Shown one piece after another: positions 62,501 to 64,000 of a stretch of DNA of 64,000 nucleotides. A model generated the notes under the pieces. The model had not been told where the DNA came from, made no database searches, and saw nothing but the letters and a program-made list of their open reading frames with translations. The translations under genes were made by a program, and so were the position numbers. The stretch covers positions 158,321,001 to 158,385,000 of the forward strand of contig JAUMIR010000001.1 in NCBI GenBank assembly GCA_030847615.1, given 5' to 3'. Source of the DNA: Gambelia wislizenii (Eukaryota > Chordata > Lepidosauria > Squamata > Crotaphytidae). The first letter of the stretch is position 1, and each line of letters begins with the position of its first letter.

Positions 62501-63460
62501 CTGCAGCCACTGCTTCCTCCTCCTCCTCCTCCTCATCATCATCTTCATCTGCTGGGAAGTAATTGGTGGGAAGCAACACCTCCAAAGCAGAACTTTCCCT
62601 CTTGCTGAGGGCACGAGCTGGTGGCCTGTCTCCCCCTCCCAACATACTCAGTCATTCATTACAGAGGAACTTGGCACATGGGACTGCCCCCCCCCCAAGA
62701 AAGAAAGTCTTGTGCAAGTATTTCAAAATCCTAAATATTCTGAAATTCAAAATATTTCTGGTCCCAAATATTTTGGATAAGGAAGACTCAACCTGTATTT
62801 AACAGAAGAAGATAATGAAACTATTCACAATTGCTTGTTGTTTAAATGCATTTGGTTACAATACAGTGTCTTGGCTTAGTTCTTACTGTTATTTCTATGC
62901 TTATAATCTTATAACCGTCTTCAAACACATTTCATAGATTCCAATCTCTAGTCTAATTAACTGACCTCTGACTGTGGACTGTTGTTCCCGCTCCAGTTCT
63001 TTTCAAATCAACTCTAAATGACTTTTAATTCGTATCTCTGATAGTCATACACAACAGCCTTTTAAAAATCCCATTCAAACATTCAAAATCTCCAGTCACC
63101 TCCAACATTCCATGTTCTCATGTCCTCCCAACAGAACACTTACCTTATTTCATATAATATGATGCATAACCATACATATTTTTCTATACAGTATAAACAT
63201 AACCATATTTTTACAGAAGTCTAGAATATCACAGAGACTGATTTCCATATTTAGCTAAACATTTTACAGCTGTAAAAACCATGTTATTCCAAACTGTAGG
63301 ACAGAGGTGTAGAAATACACAAATCTCTAATTATAGTTCTTTGCTTTTGACTGTGACCTTGTACTCAAGCCTGCTTAAGATATTCCTGAATTGTATTTCA
63401 TTTGAAAAAAACTCTTATGTTCAATCTTCTAGCTCTGGTGCTCCCTCACCATTAAGCAAG
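2449..63460 (+). CDS. SNAP91: SNAP91 (AP180, clathrin coat assembly protein), 5' part of the gene, 11 coding exons
   Basis: AP180 is a presynaptic adaptor. It binds PI(4,5)P2 at the plasma membrane, recruits clathrin and AP2, and sorts synaptobrevin during vesicle recycling. I assembled the exons by reading through GT/AG junctions: 2449-2578, 29493-29635, 35594-35669, 38266-38368, 40998-41091, 42062-42173, 43390-43496, 45781-45822, 58677-58744, 60210-60215, 63433-63460. They sum to 909 nt, 303 codons with no stop, and every junction keeps phase. The protein starts [20 protein letters not shown] and covers the complete ANTH domain (about residues 1-289) and the start of the tail (SGAPSPLSK). 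From memory, QTL, AAAQY, HEVMGPK and VHPNELTNG fit SNAP91 rather than its paralogue PICALM (QSL, TAAQH, HEIMGPK, VNSNELTNG). The clathrin- and AP2-binding tail and stop codon lie beyond the window. The identification is strong; expression in neurons is known for the family, not shown here. Confidence 0.97.
6540..6730 (+). mobile_element. Decayed Tigger/pogo-like MITE
   Basis: It carries the internal motif TTTCTAGGTCCTCCAGCACA followed by a GCTTCTGCTGGAAGTTGA segment, shared with the copies at 19782-20005, 20840-21016 and 41489-41765. The ends are worn and the borders approximate. Confidence 0.55.
10436..10806. mobile_element. Complete Tigger/pogo-like MITE, 371 bp
   Basis: Terminal inverted repeats CAGTTGGCCCTCCACATT and, in complement, AATGTGGAGGGCCAACTG close the element. 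TA flanks both ends (10434-10435 and 10807-10808), as expected of Tc1/mariner-superfamily insertion. There is no transposase inside. The interior holds GGGCAGCAGCGGAGGCAG at 10604, which is shared with two other MITEs in the window. Confidence 0.85.
10923..11262 (-). mobile_element. Non-LTR retrotransposon 3' fragment, C-terminal region of the reverse transcriptase ORF
   Basis: On the minus strand it reads [20 protein letters not shown] and then [20 protein letters not shown], with a degraded version of a CxxC...HxxxC finger further on. It matches the + strand copy at 36155-37085 and the minus-strand copy at 44626-45074, so one family has three fragments here. It is 5'-truncated and not functional. 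The clade is not assigned. Confidence 0.75.
11605..11838. mobile_element. Tigger/pogo-like MITE
   Basis: Starts CAGTGGACCCTTTGTATCC and ends TATGGAGGGCTGACTG. The interior contains CCATGGATGCTCATCCCATT and TATATACAATGGTGT, shared with the copy at 53228-53450. It has no coding capacity. Confidence 0.65.
13368..13475 (+). mobile_element. hAT-like MITE fragment (5' end)
   Basis: Starts CAGTGGTTCTTAACCTGTGG and shares TGTCCTCACAGGGGGTCC and GGCTTGAAGGCTGCT with the complete element at 50004-50346. I could not find a matching right end. Confidence 0.6.
14338..14702 (+). mobile_element. CR1 LINE 3' end
   Basis: Shares long stretches with the copy at 49310-49892: the ATTTAAATATTTGAAGGGATG segment, the CTGCTCCAGAGACTAGGACA segment and a GGATTGAACTGGATGGCCC segment. 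It ends in the repeated (GATTCT)n-type tail typical of CR1. The copy is 5'-truncated with decayed coding sequence. Confidence 0.85.
15235..15490. mobile_element. Tigger/pogo-like MITE
   Basis: The left end TACAGTAGGACTCCATATCC pairs with the right end, whose complement begins TACAGGAGGACCCCCTTATC. The interior has GGACATAAAACAGCACACC and AGTCCCATTATTTTCAATGG. It belongs to the same family as 17446-17713 and 48946-49184. Confidence 0.8.
17446..17713. mobile_element. Tigger/pogo-like MITE
   Basis: Starts TACAGTAGGACCCCCTTATC and ends with CAGTCCTACTGTA. The interior has GACACAAAACAGCACACCTA and a TCTAGATGTTTTCTTGGTCC segment. It is a closely related copy of 15235-15490. Confidence 0.8.
18150..18280 (-). 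mobile_element. tRNA-derived SINE, minus strand, 3' and central part
   Basis: Read on the minus strand it gives a GGTTTGAATCCC box-B-like site, then CACTGGGTGACCTTGGGCAA, then GACTTGAAGGCACACAACAA. These are the same blocks, in the same order, as in the + strand copies at 50478-50697 and 60567-60812. Confidence 0.75.
18681..18810. repeat. Short GC-rich imperfect tandem repeat
   Basis: Three units start with CCTAGGTCCT at 18681, CCTGGGTTCT at 18731 and CCTGGGTCCC at 18787. The first two continue with GTC-CAG-rich sequence containing CAGCGG. The period is about 50-56 bp. Its CpG content is higher than that of the surroundings. Confidence 0.5.
19668..19786 (+). pseudogene. 5S rRNA-derived copy (pseudogene or head of a 5S-type SINE)
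   Basis: The sequence follows vertebrate 5S rRNA for almost its whole length: GATCTTGGAAGCTAAACAG around 19703-19721 (box A region), GTTAGTACTTGGATGGGAGA (box C region), and the GTGCTGTAGGCT end. Many C-to-T changes and a small internal change in the GCCAACAAATACC segment argue against a functional 5S gene. It may belong to a 5S-derived SINE, but a clear SINE body does not follow; a Tigger-like MITE begins at about 19782. Confidence 0.8.
19782..20005. mobile_element. Tigger/pogo-like MITE with a long internal inverted repeat
   Basis: It begins TATAGTCGGTCCTCAAACTT. The middle is a foldback: ACACTTCTCTAAGCATTTG and GTAGGTCCTCCAGC are answered by GCTGGAAGACCTAGAG and TTCTAGAGAAGTGT. The same arrangement occurs at 41489-41765. 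The right border is uncertain. Confidence 0.65.
20840..21016. mobile_element. Tigger/pogo-like MITE, 5'-truncated
   Basis: Foldback middle with TTTAGGTCCTCCAGCACAAC and CACACTGGAGGACCTAGAAA. It ends in ACAAATGTGGAGGGGTGGTTG, resembling the right end of 10436-10806. Confidence 0.6.
21017..21160 (+). mobile_element. SINE 3' part with a Z-DNA-prone simple tail
   Basis: CAGAGGAAGGAACTGGCAAA, then ATTTGAAGGCACATATGC, match the 3' half of the tRNA-derived SINE family at 60567. The tail has become an alternating CA/CG purine-pyrimidine run at about 21121-21158. Confidence 0.6.
21543..21746. mobile_element. MITE with long terminal inverted repeats, 204 bp
   Basis: Left end CACACTGCAGAAATAATACA and right end whose complement is CACACTACAGAAATAATGCA. 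The pairing extends inward through GACACTGCTTTAAC and GAATCCTGGGATTT. It has no coding sequence. It resembles the element at 211-392. Confidence 0.8.
24010..24137. repeat. Two adjacent short hairpins
   Basis: TTGCTGGCATAAAA at 24010 pairs with TTTTATGCTAGCAA ending at 24043, with one mismatch. A second foldback centres on GGAGCTCC near 24118 (AATGAAAGAGGAAGT against ACTTCCTCATT). They may be inner parts of a decayed foldback MITE. Confidence 0.45.
26650..26772 (-). repeat. Dispersed repeat copy, minus strand
   Basis: Its complement contains TTTTCATGGCTGG, ATAGGTTTTTT, GTTCTAGAAGAGTTTATCCC and TGATGTTTCGCCTGCAGG. These blocks occur in the same order on the + strand at 37961-38088. The family is not named here. 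Confidence 0.65.
27235..27557. mobile_element. Complete Tigger-like MITE, 323 bp
   Basis: Flanked by TA on both sides (27233-27234 and 27558-27559). The left end is CAGGTTGGGCATCACTTAAG and the right end complement is CAGGCTGAGTCTCCCTTATC. The interior has CCACATGGGTGGCTGAAATA and GTCCCAAGCATTTTAGATA. From memory it resembles mammalian Tigger-group non-autonomous elements closely; this needs a library search. Confidence 0.8.
27728..28061. mobile_element. Palindromic (foldback) MITE, copy 1
   Basis: Almost the whole 334 bp folds on itself. GACATTTTCAGACATGTCTT at the left pairs with the right end (complement GACATTTTTAGACACGTCTT), and the loop is at TTCACGGAAGTTGTCCGTGAA near 27893-27913. The arms share GTGTCACTTCCGTG and the ATAAAATATGG block with copy 2 at 57690-58050. 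It has no coding capacity. Confidence 0.85.
29493..29635 (+). CDS. SNAP91: SNAP91 coding exon 2 (residues 44-91)
   Basis: 143 nt. The acceptor is a long pyrimidine tract ending CCTGACTAG and the donor is GTAAGT at 29636. The exon completes Tyr44 and ends in phase 0 after residue 91. It encodes ANTH helices, including the stretches [20 protein letters not shown] and [15 protein letters not shown]. The first of these reads [12 protein letters not shown], the SNAP91 form, where PICALM has IPQLADSLFERT. Confidence 0.97.
30465..31840 (+). mobile_element. L2-like LINE, 5'-truncated, broken reverse transcriptase
   Basis: The first frame (30449-31081) reads reverse transcriptase motifs in order: [16 protein letters not shown], then [13 protein letters not shown] with the YADD catalytic motif. 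A second frame (31095-31523) continues with [16 protein letters not shown] and [19 protein letters not shown], the usual C-terminal part. A stop and frameshift near 31079-31095 split the two, and the N-terminal endonuclease and start of the RT are missing. The element ends in a GCTGCCTTGATTGCC segment and an (ATT)n tail at about 31806-31835, typical of L2 3' ends. It is not functional. Confidence 0.9.
31912..32155 (-). mobile_element. LINE 3' end, antisense
   Basis: An (AAT)n run followed by TTATTTATACCCAGCCCC and A-rich sequence (ACAATTAAAACATTATAATA). This is the reverse complement layout of a reptilian LINE 3' end. It faces the L2-like tail at 31840 tail-to-tail. Confidence 0.6.
34503..34733 (-). 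mobile_element. tRNA-derived SINE (second family), minus strand
   Basis: On the minus strand it begins TGCCCTGGTGGCACAGTGGT, a tRNA-like box A. It continues with GGGCTCCAAGGTTCACTCAG and CTTCCATCC, and ends in (GCTATT)n. Three copies lie in this window (also 48209-48424 and 53486-53767), all on the minus strand. Confidence 0.75.
35594..35669 (+). CDS. SNAP91: SNAP91 coding exon 3 (residues 92-116, phase 1 end)
   Basis: 76 nt between a strong pyrimidine-rich acceptor (CCCTCCCTCTTAG) and a GTAAGA donor at 35670. It encodes [20 protein letters not shown] followed by KSGSH, part of the ANTH superhelix. It ends one base into Gly117. Confidence 0.97.
36155..37085 (+). mobile_element. Non-LTR retrotransposon, 3' fragment with RT C-terminus and a zinc-finger-like motif
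   Basis: The + strand reads [20 protein letters not shown], later [20 protein letters not shown], then [20 protein letters not shown] and [20 protein letters not shown]. This is the usual C-terminal part of a LINE reverse transcriptase ORF. Further on, in a shifted frame, [20 protein letters not shown] forms a CxxC...H finger. In-frame TGA codons near 36361 and 36451 sit where Arg (CGA) would fit, consistent with CpG decay. It is 5'-truncated and dead. Fragments at 10923-11262 and 44626-45074 belong to the same family. Confidence 0.85.
37961..38088 (+). repeat. Dispersed repeat copy, plus strand
   Basis: CGTTGTCAAAGGCTTTCATG, then GCATAGGTTTTTCGTAG, GGAAGAATTTATTCCTGATG and TTCACCTGCATCTGTGGC. 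These are the same ordered blocks as the minus-strand copy at 26650-26772. Confidence 0.65.
38266..38368 (+). CDS. SNAP91: SNAP91 coding exon 4 (residues 117-151)
   Basis: 103 nt. The acceptor is CATCTTTTTCTAG and the donor is GTAAGT at 38369. It encodes [20 protein letters not shown] and then [15 protein letters not shown], with Gly151 split across the junction. The aromatic and basic composition is typical of the middle ANTH helices. Confidence 0.97.
38595..39560 (-). mobile_element. Old LINE-derived sequence, antisense
   Basis: Starts with a simple AAT/GAT stretch and A-rich sequence (TTTAAAAGATTAAAACAG type). It continues with GGTGCCACAGCCAAGAAGGC, AAAGCCATTTAGGGTTTTGA and AAGTAGAGCTGGGGATCTTT. 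I recognise these blocks as a widespread amniote interspersed repeat, but cannot name the family. Confidence 0.55.
39864..40083. mobile_element. Tigger/pogo-like MITE
   Basis: Left end CAGTGGGACCTCCAGATCCA, flanked by TA; the right end complement is AGTGGCCCTTTGGATCTGTG. An inner inverted repeat pairs ACATCCCATATTAT near 39925 with ATAATATGGGATGT near 40000. Confidence 0.7.
40957..40988 (+). repeat. (TTTA)n microsatellite next to the coding exon 5 acceptor
   Basis: About eight TTTA units end within 10 bases of the SNAP91 acceptor AG at 40996-40997. The tract takes the place of a normal pyrimidine tract. Confidence 0.9.
40998..41091 (+). CDS. SNAP91: SNAP91 coding exon 5 (residues 151-182)
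   Basis: 94 nt, ending in phase 0 at a GTATGT donor (41092). It encodes [20 protein letters not shown] and then [12 protein letters not shown]. The acceptor (TTGCATTTGCAG) lies directly after a (TTTA)n microsatellite, which supplies most of the upstream T-rich sequence. Confidence 0.97.
41234..41378. repeat. Tandem duplication, 78-bp period
   Basis: The unit starting GAATAAATGGCTGTGGACTG at 41234 recurs at 41312, identical over 67 bp up to CCATAGAAGG. The 11 bp between the copies (AACTTCTATGG) form a hairpin with the CCATAGAAG end of the first copy. Confidence 0.95.
41489..41765. mobile_element. Tigger/pogo-like MITE
   Basis: Starts ACAGTCAGCCCTCAGCTTTC. The foldback middle has CACTTCTCTAGGCATTTCTA answered by TAGAAATGCCTAGAGAG. 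It carries the GGGCAGCAGCAGAGGCAG module at 41687. The right end is poorly defined. Confidence 0.65.
42062..42173 (+). CDS. SNAP91: SNAP91 coding exon 6 (residues 183-219)
   Basis: 112 nt. The acceptor is TTTATGTTTATGTAG and the donor is GTAAGT at 42174. It encodes [20 protein letters not shown] followed by [17 protein letters not shown]. Leu219, the last full residue, corresponds to the CALM leucine reported to contact the R-SNARE (VAMP) helix. The exon ends one base into Glu220. Confidence 0.97.
42174..43389 (+). other. SNAP91: SNAP91 intron between coding exons 6 and 7
   Basis: 1.2 kb of sequence without any repeat or gene that I recognise. Confidence 0.9.
43390..43496 (+). CDS. SNAP91: SNAP91 coding exon 7 (residues 220-255), R-SNARE-binding region
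   Basis: 107 nt. The acceptor is CGTATTTCTTCCAG and the donor is GTAAGT at 43497. It encodes [20 protein letters not shown] and then [16 protein letters not shown]. Met244 (in FLTRM) matches the second CALM residue (L219/M244) described as essential for VAMP binding. The SNARE-sorting surface therefore appears conserved. The exon ends in phase 0. Confidence 0.97.
43497..45780 (+). other. SNAP91: SNAP91 intron between coding exons 7 and 8
   Basis: Contains the antisense retrotransposon fragment at 44626-45074. I see nothing recognisable in 43500-44625 (apart from a purine-rich stretch near 44440-44490) or in 45075-45780. Confidence 0.9.
44626..45074 (-). mobile_element. Non-LTR retrotransposon 3' fragment, minus strand
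   Basis: On the minus strand: [20 protein letters not shown], then [16 protein letters not shown], then degraded sequence equivalent to the 3' part of 36155-37085. A poly-T run near 44956-44970 interrupts the KKRYKD region. The fragment is dead and 5'-truncated. Confidence 0.8.
45781..45822 (+). CDS. SNAP91: SNAP91 coding exon 8 (residues 256-269)
   Basis: 42 nt, phase 0 at both ends, encoding [14 protein letters not shown]. The acceptor is TTTCATCATCCACAG and the donor is GTAAGT at 45823. The exon is short and symmetric, so skipping it would keep the frame, although it encodes part of the last ANTH helices. Confidence 0.96.
46248..46420 (+). mobile_element. SINE, degraded tRNA-like head
   Basis: AGAGCTGGTGTAGTGTAGCA matches the box-A-like head of the SINE at 60567. 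The rest (TTACTGACCATAGGCTAGTT) is strongly diverged. Confidence 0.45.
47733..48825. mobile_element. Possible non-autonomous DNA transposon with short inverted ends
   Basis: TGGGCTTGTCTATACC at 47733 pairs with ATGTAGTCAAGCCCA ending at 48825, with mismatches. An inner hairpin pairs CAGTTTTCTCCAGAGTTT with AAACTCCAGAGAAAACTG near 47896-47936. A SINE (48209-48424) sits inside. The family is not recognised and the borders are tentative. Confidence 0.4.
48209..48424 (-). mobile_element. tRNA-derived SINE (second family), minus strand
   Basis: AATAGCAATAGCATTTATAT at one end, then GCCCCCAACAAGCTGGGTGC, GGATGGAAGGCTGAGTCAAC and GCACTTAACCACTGTGCTAC. It has the same block order as 34503-34733. Confidence 0.75.
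48946..49184. mobile_element. Tigger/pogo-like MITE
   Basis: Starts TACAGTAGGACCCCCGTATC and ends GAGGGGCCTACTGTA. The interior has GGGACACAAAACAGCACACC and CATTATTTTCAATGG. It is the same family as 15235 and 17446. Confidence 0.8.
49310..49892 (+). mobile_element. CR1 LINE 3' end
   Basis: A longer relative of 14338-14702. In the frame from 49386 it reads [36 protein letters not shown] and QRLDGHLS, which is the far C-terminus of a CR1-type ORF2. The CCTATGATTCTA end is the CR1 tail. Confidence 0.9.
50004..50346. mobile_element. Complete hAT-like MITE, 343 bp
   Basis: The ends CAGTGGTTCTTAACTTGGGG and AAAGTTAAGAACCACTG are inverted repeats of the hAT/Charlie kind. It has no coding capacity. 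I could not confirm a clean target duplication. Confidence 0.85.
50478..50697 (+). mobile_element. tRNA-derived SINE (first family)
   Basis: A degraded tRNA-like head with GACCAGGGTTTGACTC (box B region), then GGCTGACCTTGGGGAAGTCA, CACTCTCTCAGCCTCAAAGG, and the end AAATGACTTGAAGGCACATA. Confidence 0.8.
50735..51010 (+). repeat. Polypurine tract (GGAA/GAGA-rich)
   Basis: About 270 bases dominated by G and A on the + strand, with AAGGAAGGAAGGAGAGAGAG-type runs and very few pyrimidines. Apparent reading frames here are low-complexity only. Confidence 0.85.
53228..53450. mobile_element. Tigger/pogo-like MITE
   Basis: Starts CAGTGGGCCCTTGTTATCCG. The interior has AAATCCATGGATGCTTATGT and TATATACAATGGTGTAG, shared with 11605-11838. 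A short fragment of the same left end occurs at 56704-56770. Confidence 0.65.
53486..53767 (-). mobile_element. tRNA-derived SINE (second family), minus strand
   Basis: On the minus strand: TGCCCTGGTGGCGCAGTGGT (box A-like), a box-B-like GTTCGATTCC, then AGGTTCACTCAGCCTTCCAT. The far end (TTTACCCTGCTCTTCAGCCA on the + strand) looks LINE-like. Confidence 0.75.
54867..55870. repeat. Large inverted repeat, arms of about 215 bp
   Basis: The left arm 54867-55082 (starting ATGTCTACTTGTTAAAAAGA) is the near-perfect reverse complement of 55659-55870. The spacer is 576 bp and contains imperfect AATTACAAA-type repeats near 55430-55520. The 21-mer CTTTAGAGATTCATACGTACT (in part) occurs at 55060, inverted at 55661 and again at 55871. 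Confidence 0.9.
57024..57110 (+). other. Candidate 87-nt cassette exon in the SNAP91 intron between coding exons 8 and 9
   Basis: An AG at 57022-57023 is followed by 29 open codons that start [15 protein letters not shown], continue [14 protein letters not shown], and end at a GTAATC donor-like site (57111). The flanking SNAP91 exons 8 and 9 meet in phase 0 and this segment is a multiple of three, so it could be spliced in without shifting the frame. The pyrimidine tract is weak and the donor is non-ideal at +5. The frame also stays open for about 36 codons past the donor. I do not recognise the peptide. It may be a real alternative exon, a gene remnant or chance. Confidence 0.25.
57690..58050. 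mobile_element. Palindromic (foldback) MITE, copy 2
   Basis: The left arm begins GGAGATTTTCAGACCGCATT and is mirrored at the right end (complement GGAGATTTTCAGACCGCGTT). The loop lies near 57865-57880 around CACGGAGGTTGCCCATG. The arms are long, CpG-rich and nearly identical, which suggests a fairly young copy. It shares its core (GTGTCACTTCCGTG and TTAAAATATGG) with 27728-28061. Confidence 0.85.
58677..58744 (+). CDS. SNAP91: SNAP91 coding exon 9 (residues 270-291), end of the ANTH domain
   Basis: 68 nt. The acceptor is TTTCTTATGTATCTTAG and the donor is GTATGT at 58745. It encodes [20 protein letters not shown] followed by GN and the first two bases (AG) of Ser292. As I recall the mammalian protein it reads GKKPGN here, so this copy lacks one proline at the ANTH/tail boundary. 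The reading from the sequence is GKKGN. Confidence 0.96.
58745..60209 (+). other. SNAP91: SNAP91 intron before the microexon
   Basis: 1.5 kb without recognisable repeats or genes. A short alternating GT run lies near 60001-60025. Confidence 0.85.
60210..60215 (+). CDS. SNAP91: SNAP91 coding exon 10, a 6-nt microexon
   Basis: The six bases TGAAGG lie between TTTTGCAATTTAG (AG at 60208-60209) and a perfect GTAAGT donor at 60216. Spliced between exon 9 (ending AG) and exon 11 (starting C) they give Ser-Glu-Gly, so the tail reads [14 protein letters not shown]. Mammalian AP180, as I recall it, reads [14 protein letters not shown] at this point, so the microexon accounts for residues that the flanking exons do not supply. 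Skipping it keeps the frame and leaves GN-S-SGAPS. A TGC at 60200-60202, just upstream of the acceptor, resembles the element used by the neuronal microexon regulator SRRM4; that regulation is inferred. Confidence 0.85.
60567..60812 (+). mobile_element. tRNA-derived SINE (first family)
   Basis: A tRNA-like head with box A (TAGTGTAGAGTCAGTGTGC) and box B (GGGTTCAATTTCCC), then CTCAGAGGAAGGCAATGGCA, ATGATAGGGTCATCCTGAGT and GGCTTGAAGGCACATAACAA. It has an internal poly-A expansion near 60732-60748. Confidence 0.85.
61892..62795. mobile_element. Tigger-like element, 904 bp, with a GC-rich interior
   Basis: TA-flanked. The left end CAGGTTTAGTCTCCCCTTAT pairs with the right end complement CAGGTTGAGTCTTCCTTATC. 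The region from about 61972 to 62695 is GC-rich, with CTCCTCCTC runs and a GGGCAGCAGCAGAGGCAG module at 61972. Overlapping open frames on both strands look like composition effects, and no transposase motif is visible. Confidence 0.75.
63433..63460 (+). CDS. SNAP91: SNAP91 coding exon 11 (last coding exon in the window)
   Basis: 28 nt between the acceptor TTCAATCTTCTAG and a GTAAAT donor at 63461. It encodes SGAPSPLSK after completing the preceding split codon, and it ends in phase 0 at codon 303 (301 if the microexon is skipped). This is the start of the disordered Ser/Pro/Ala-rich tail that carries clathrin- and AP2-binding motifs further downstream in the family. Confidence 0.92.
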
Positions 63461-64000
63461 GTAAATTATTTAATGTTTTGTATTTTTTGTCAAGATTATT
63501 TTCCTTGAGCTAAATGCTTAAAAAGTTTGAGCATAAAATATTTGTTTTAAGAAACCCAACTGTCTTTGTTGATATGCTAATTATCTGTATATGAGAGCGG
63601 TTTTCATATTTGTTACTGCAAACTATTTTTTGTTTGTTCAACAACTAAGTTTATCTGTGCCATCTTTTTATACAGTATATATAAATATATGTATGTAGAT
63701 ATGTATGTTGTTACTGTCATGGTATAAAGAAAAGTAATATGACCCAGGCCAAATAACTGCATGAGTTTCTCTTTCTTTTTCCATTTTGTTATGCTCTGTT
63801 CTTGCTAACACATGGGTTTGTGGACTGAGAGTCAAGTTATTGGGCAAAAACATCTATGCATATATAATTTCCCCTAATTTTTTTGCAAGTAAACCAGGCT
63901 TGCTTGGAGTGGTGGGAGGTTCCACCTCATTGGGTGGGCATTAGAGTTTGCAACATGCCTGCTGCAGATCCATGAGTTCTGAGTTCCTGTCATATGAGTC
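63461..64000 (+). other. SNAP91: Start of the next SNAP91 intron
   Basis: Begins GTAAAT. It contains a TATATA/TGTATG simple stretch near 63675-63710 and nothing else that I recognise. It runs off the window. Confidence 0.85.

Larger units (their letters stand above)
60216..63432 (+). other. SNAP91: SNAP91 intron after the microexon
   Basis: Contains the SINE at 60567-60812 and the Tigger-like element 61892-62795. The remainder (60820-61890 and 62800-63430) shows nothing recognisable. Confidence 0.85.

Noticed and set aside
61937..62645. Overlapping open frames in the GC-rich block near the right end of the window
   Set aside because: They are low-complexity (poly-Glu, poly-Pro, poly-Leu) on both strands inside a Tigger-like element, with no transposase or other motif.
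2449..63460. PICALM as the identity of the gene
   Set aside because: Residues at diagnostic positions ([40 protein letters not shown]) fit SNAP91 as I recall it, not PICALM.

Overview
This is genomic DNA from an amniote vertebrate, most likely a squamate reptile (a lizard; genus not resolved). The evidence is one gene split into short exons separated by long AT-rich introns, a CpG island, and a repeat load typical of squamates: CR1 and L2-like LINE 3' ends, tRNA-derived SINEs, a 5S rRNA-derived copy, Tigger/pogo-like and hAT-like MITEs, and long foldback MITEs. I see no bacterial gene, CRISPR array or intact viral gene.

The only host gene I can support is the 5' part of SNAP91 (AP180, the neuronal clathrin assembly protein) on the + strand. 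A CpG island at about 480-1960 is the probable promoter and should hold the non-coding first exon, whose donor I could not fix. Eleven coding exons follow: 2449-2578, 29493-29635, 35594-35669, 38266-38368, 40998-41091, 42062-42173, 43390-43496, 45781-45822, 58677-58744, a 6-nt microexon at 60210-60215, and 63433-63460. Joined, they give an uninterrupted 303-codon frame (909 nt; 301 codons if the microexon is skipped). This covers the whole ANTH phosphoinositide-binding and SNARE-binding domain and the first residues of the disordered clathrin/AP2-binding tail. The rest of the gene lies beyond 64000.

The introns make up more than 95 percent of the window. The first coding intron (2579-29492, 26.9 kb) holds two Tigger-like MITEs with clear ends, several decayed MITEs, a CR1 tail, SINEs and one palindromic MITE. 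The next intron holds a broken L2-like LINE whose reverse transcriptase can still be read. The 12.9-kb intron 45823-58676 is the most repeat-dense part. It contains a hAT-like element (48832-51285) carrying four younger insertions, a 216/212-bp inverted repeat, a second copy of the palindromic MITE, and an 87-nt open segment with splice-like ends in the right phase to be a cassette exon.

The observations most worth checking are the 6-nt in-frame microexon, the 87-nt candidate cassette exon, the (TTTA)n tract against the acceptor of coding exon 5, and the foldback and nested transposons. I found no convincing sign of a wholly new biological system.
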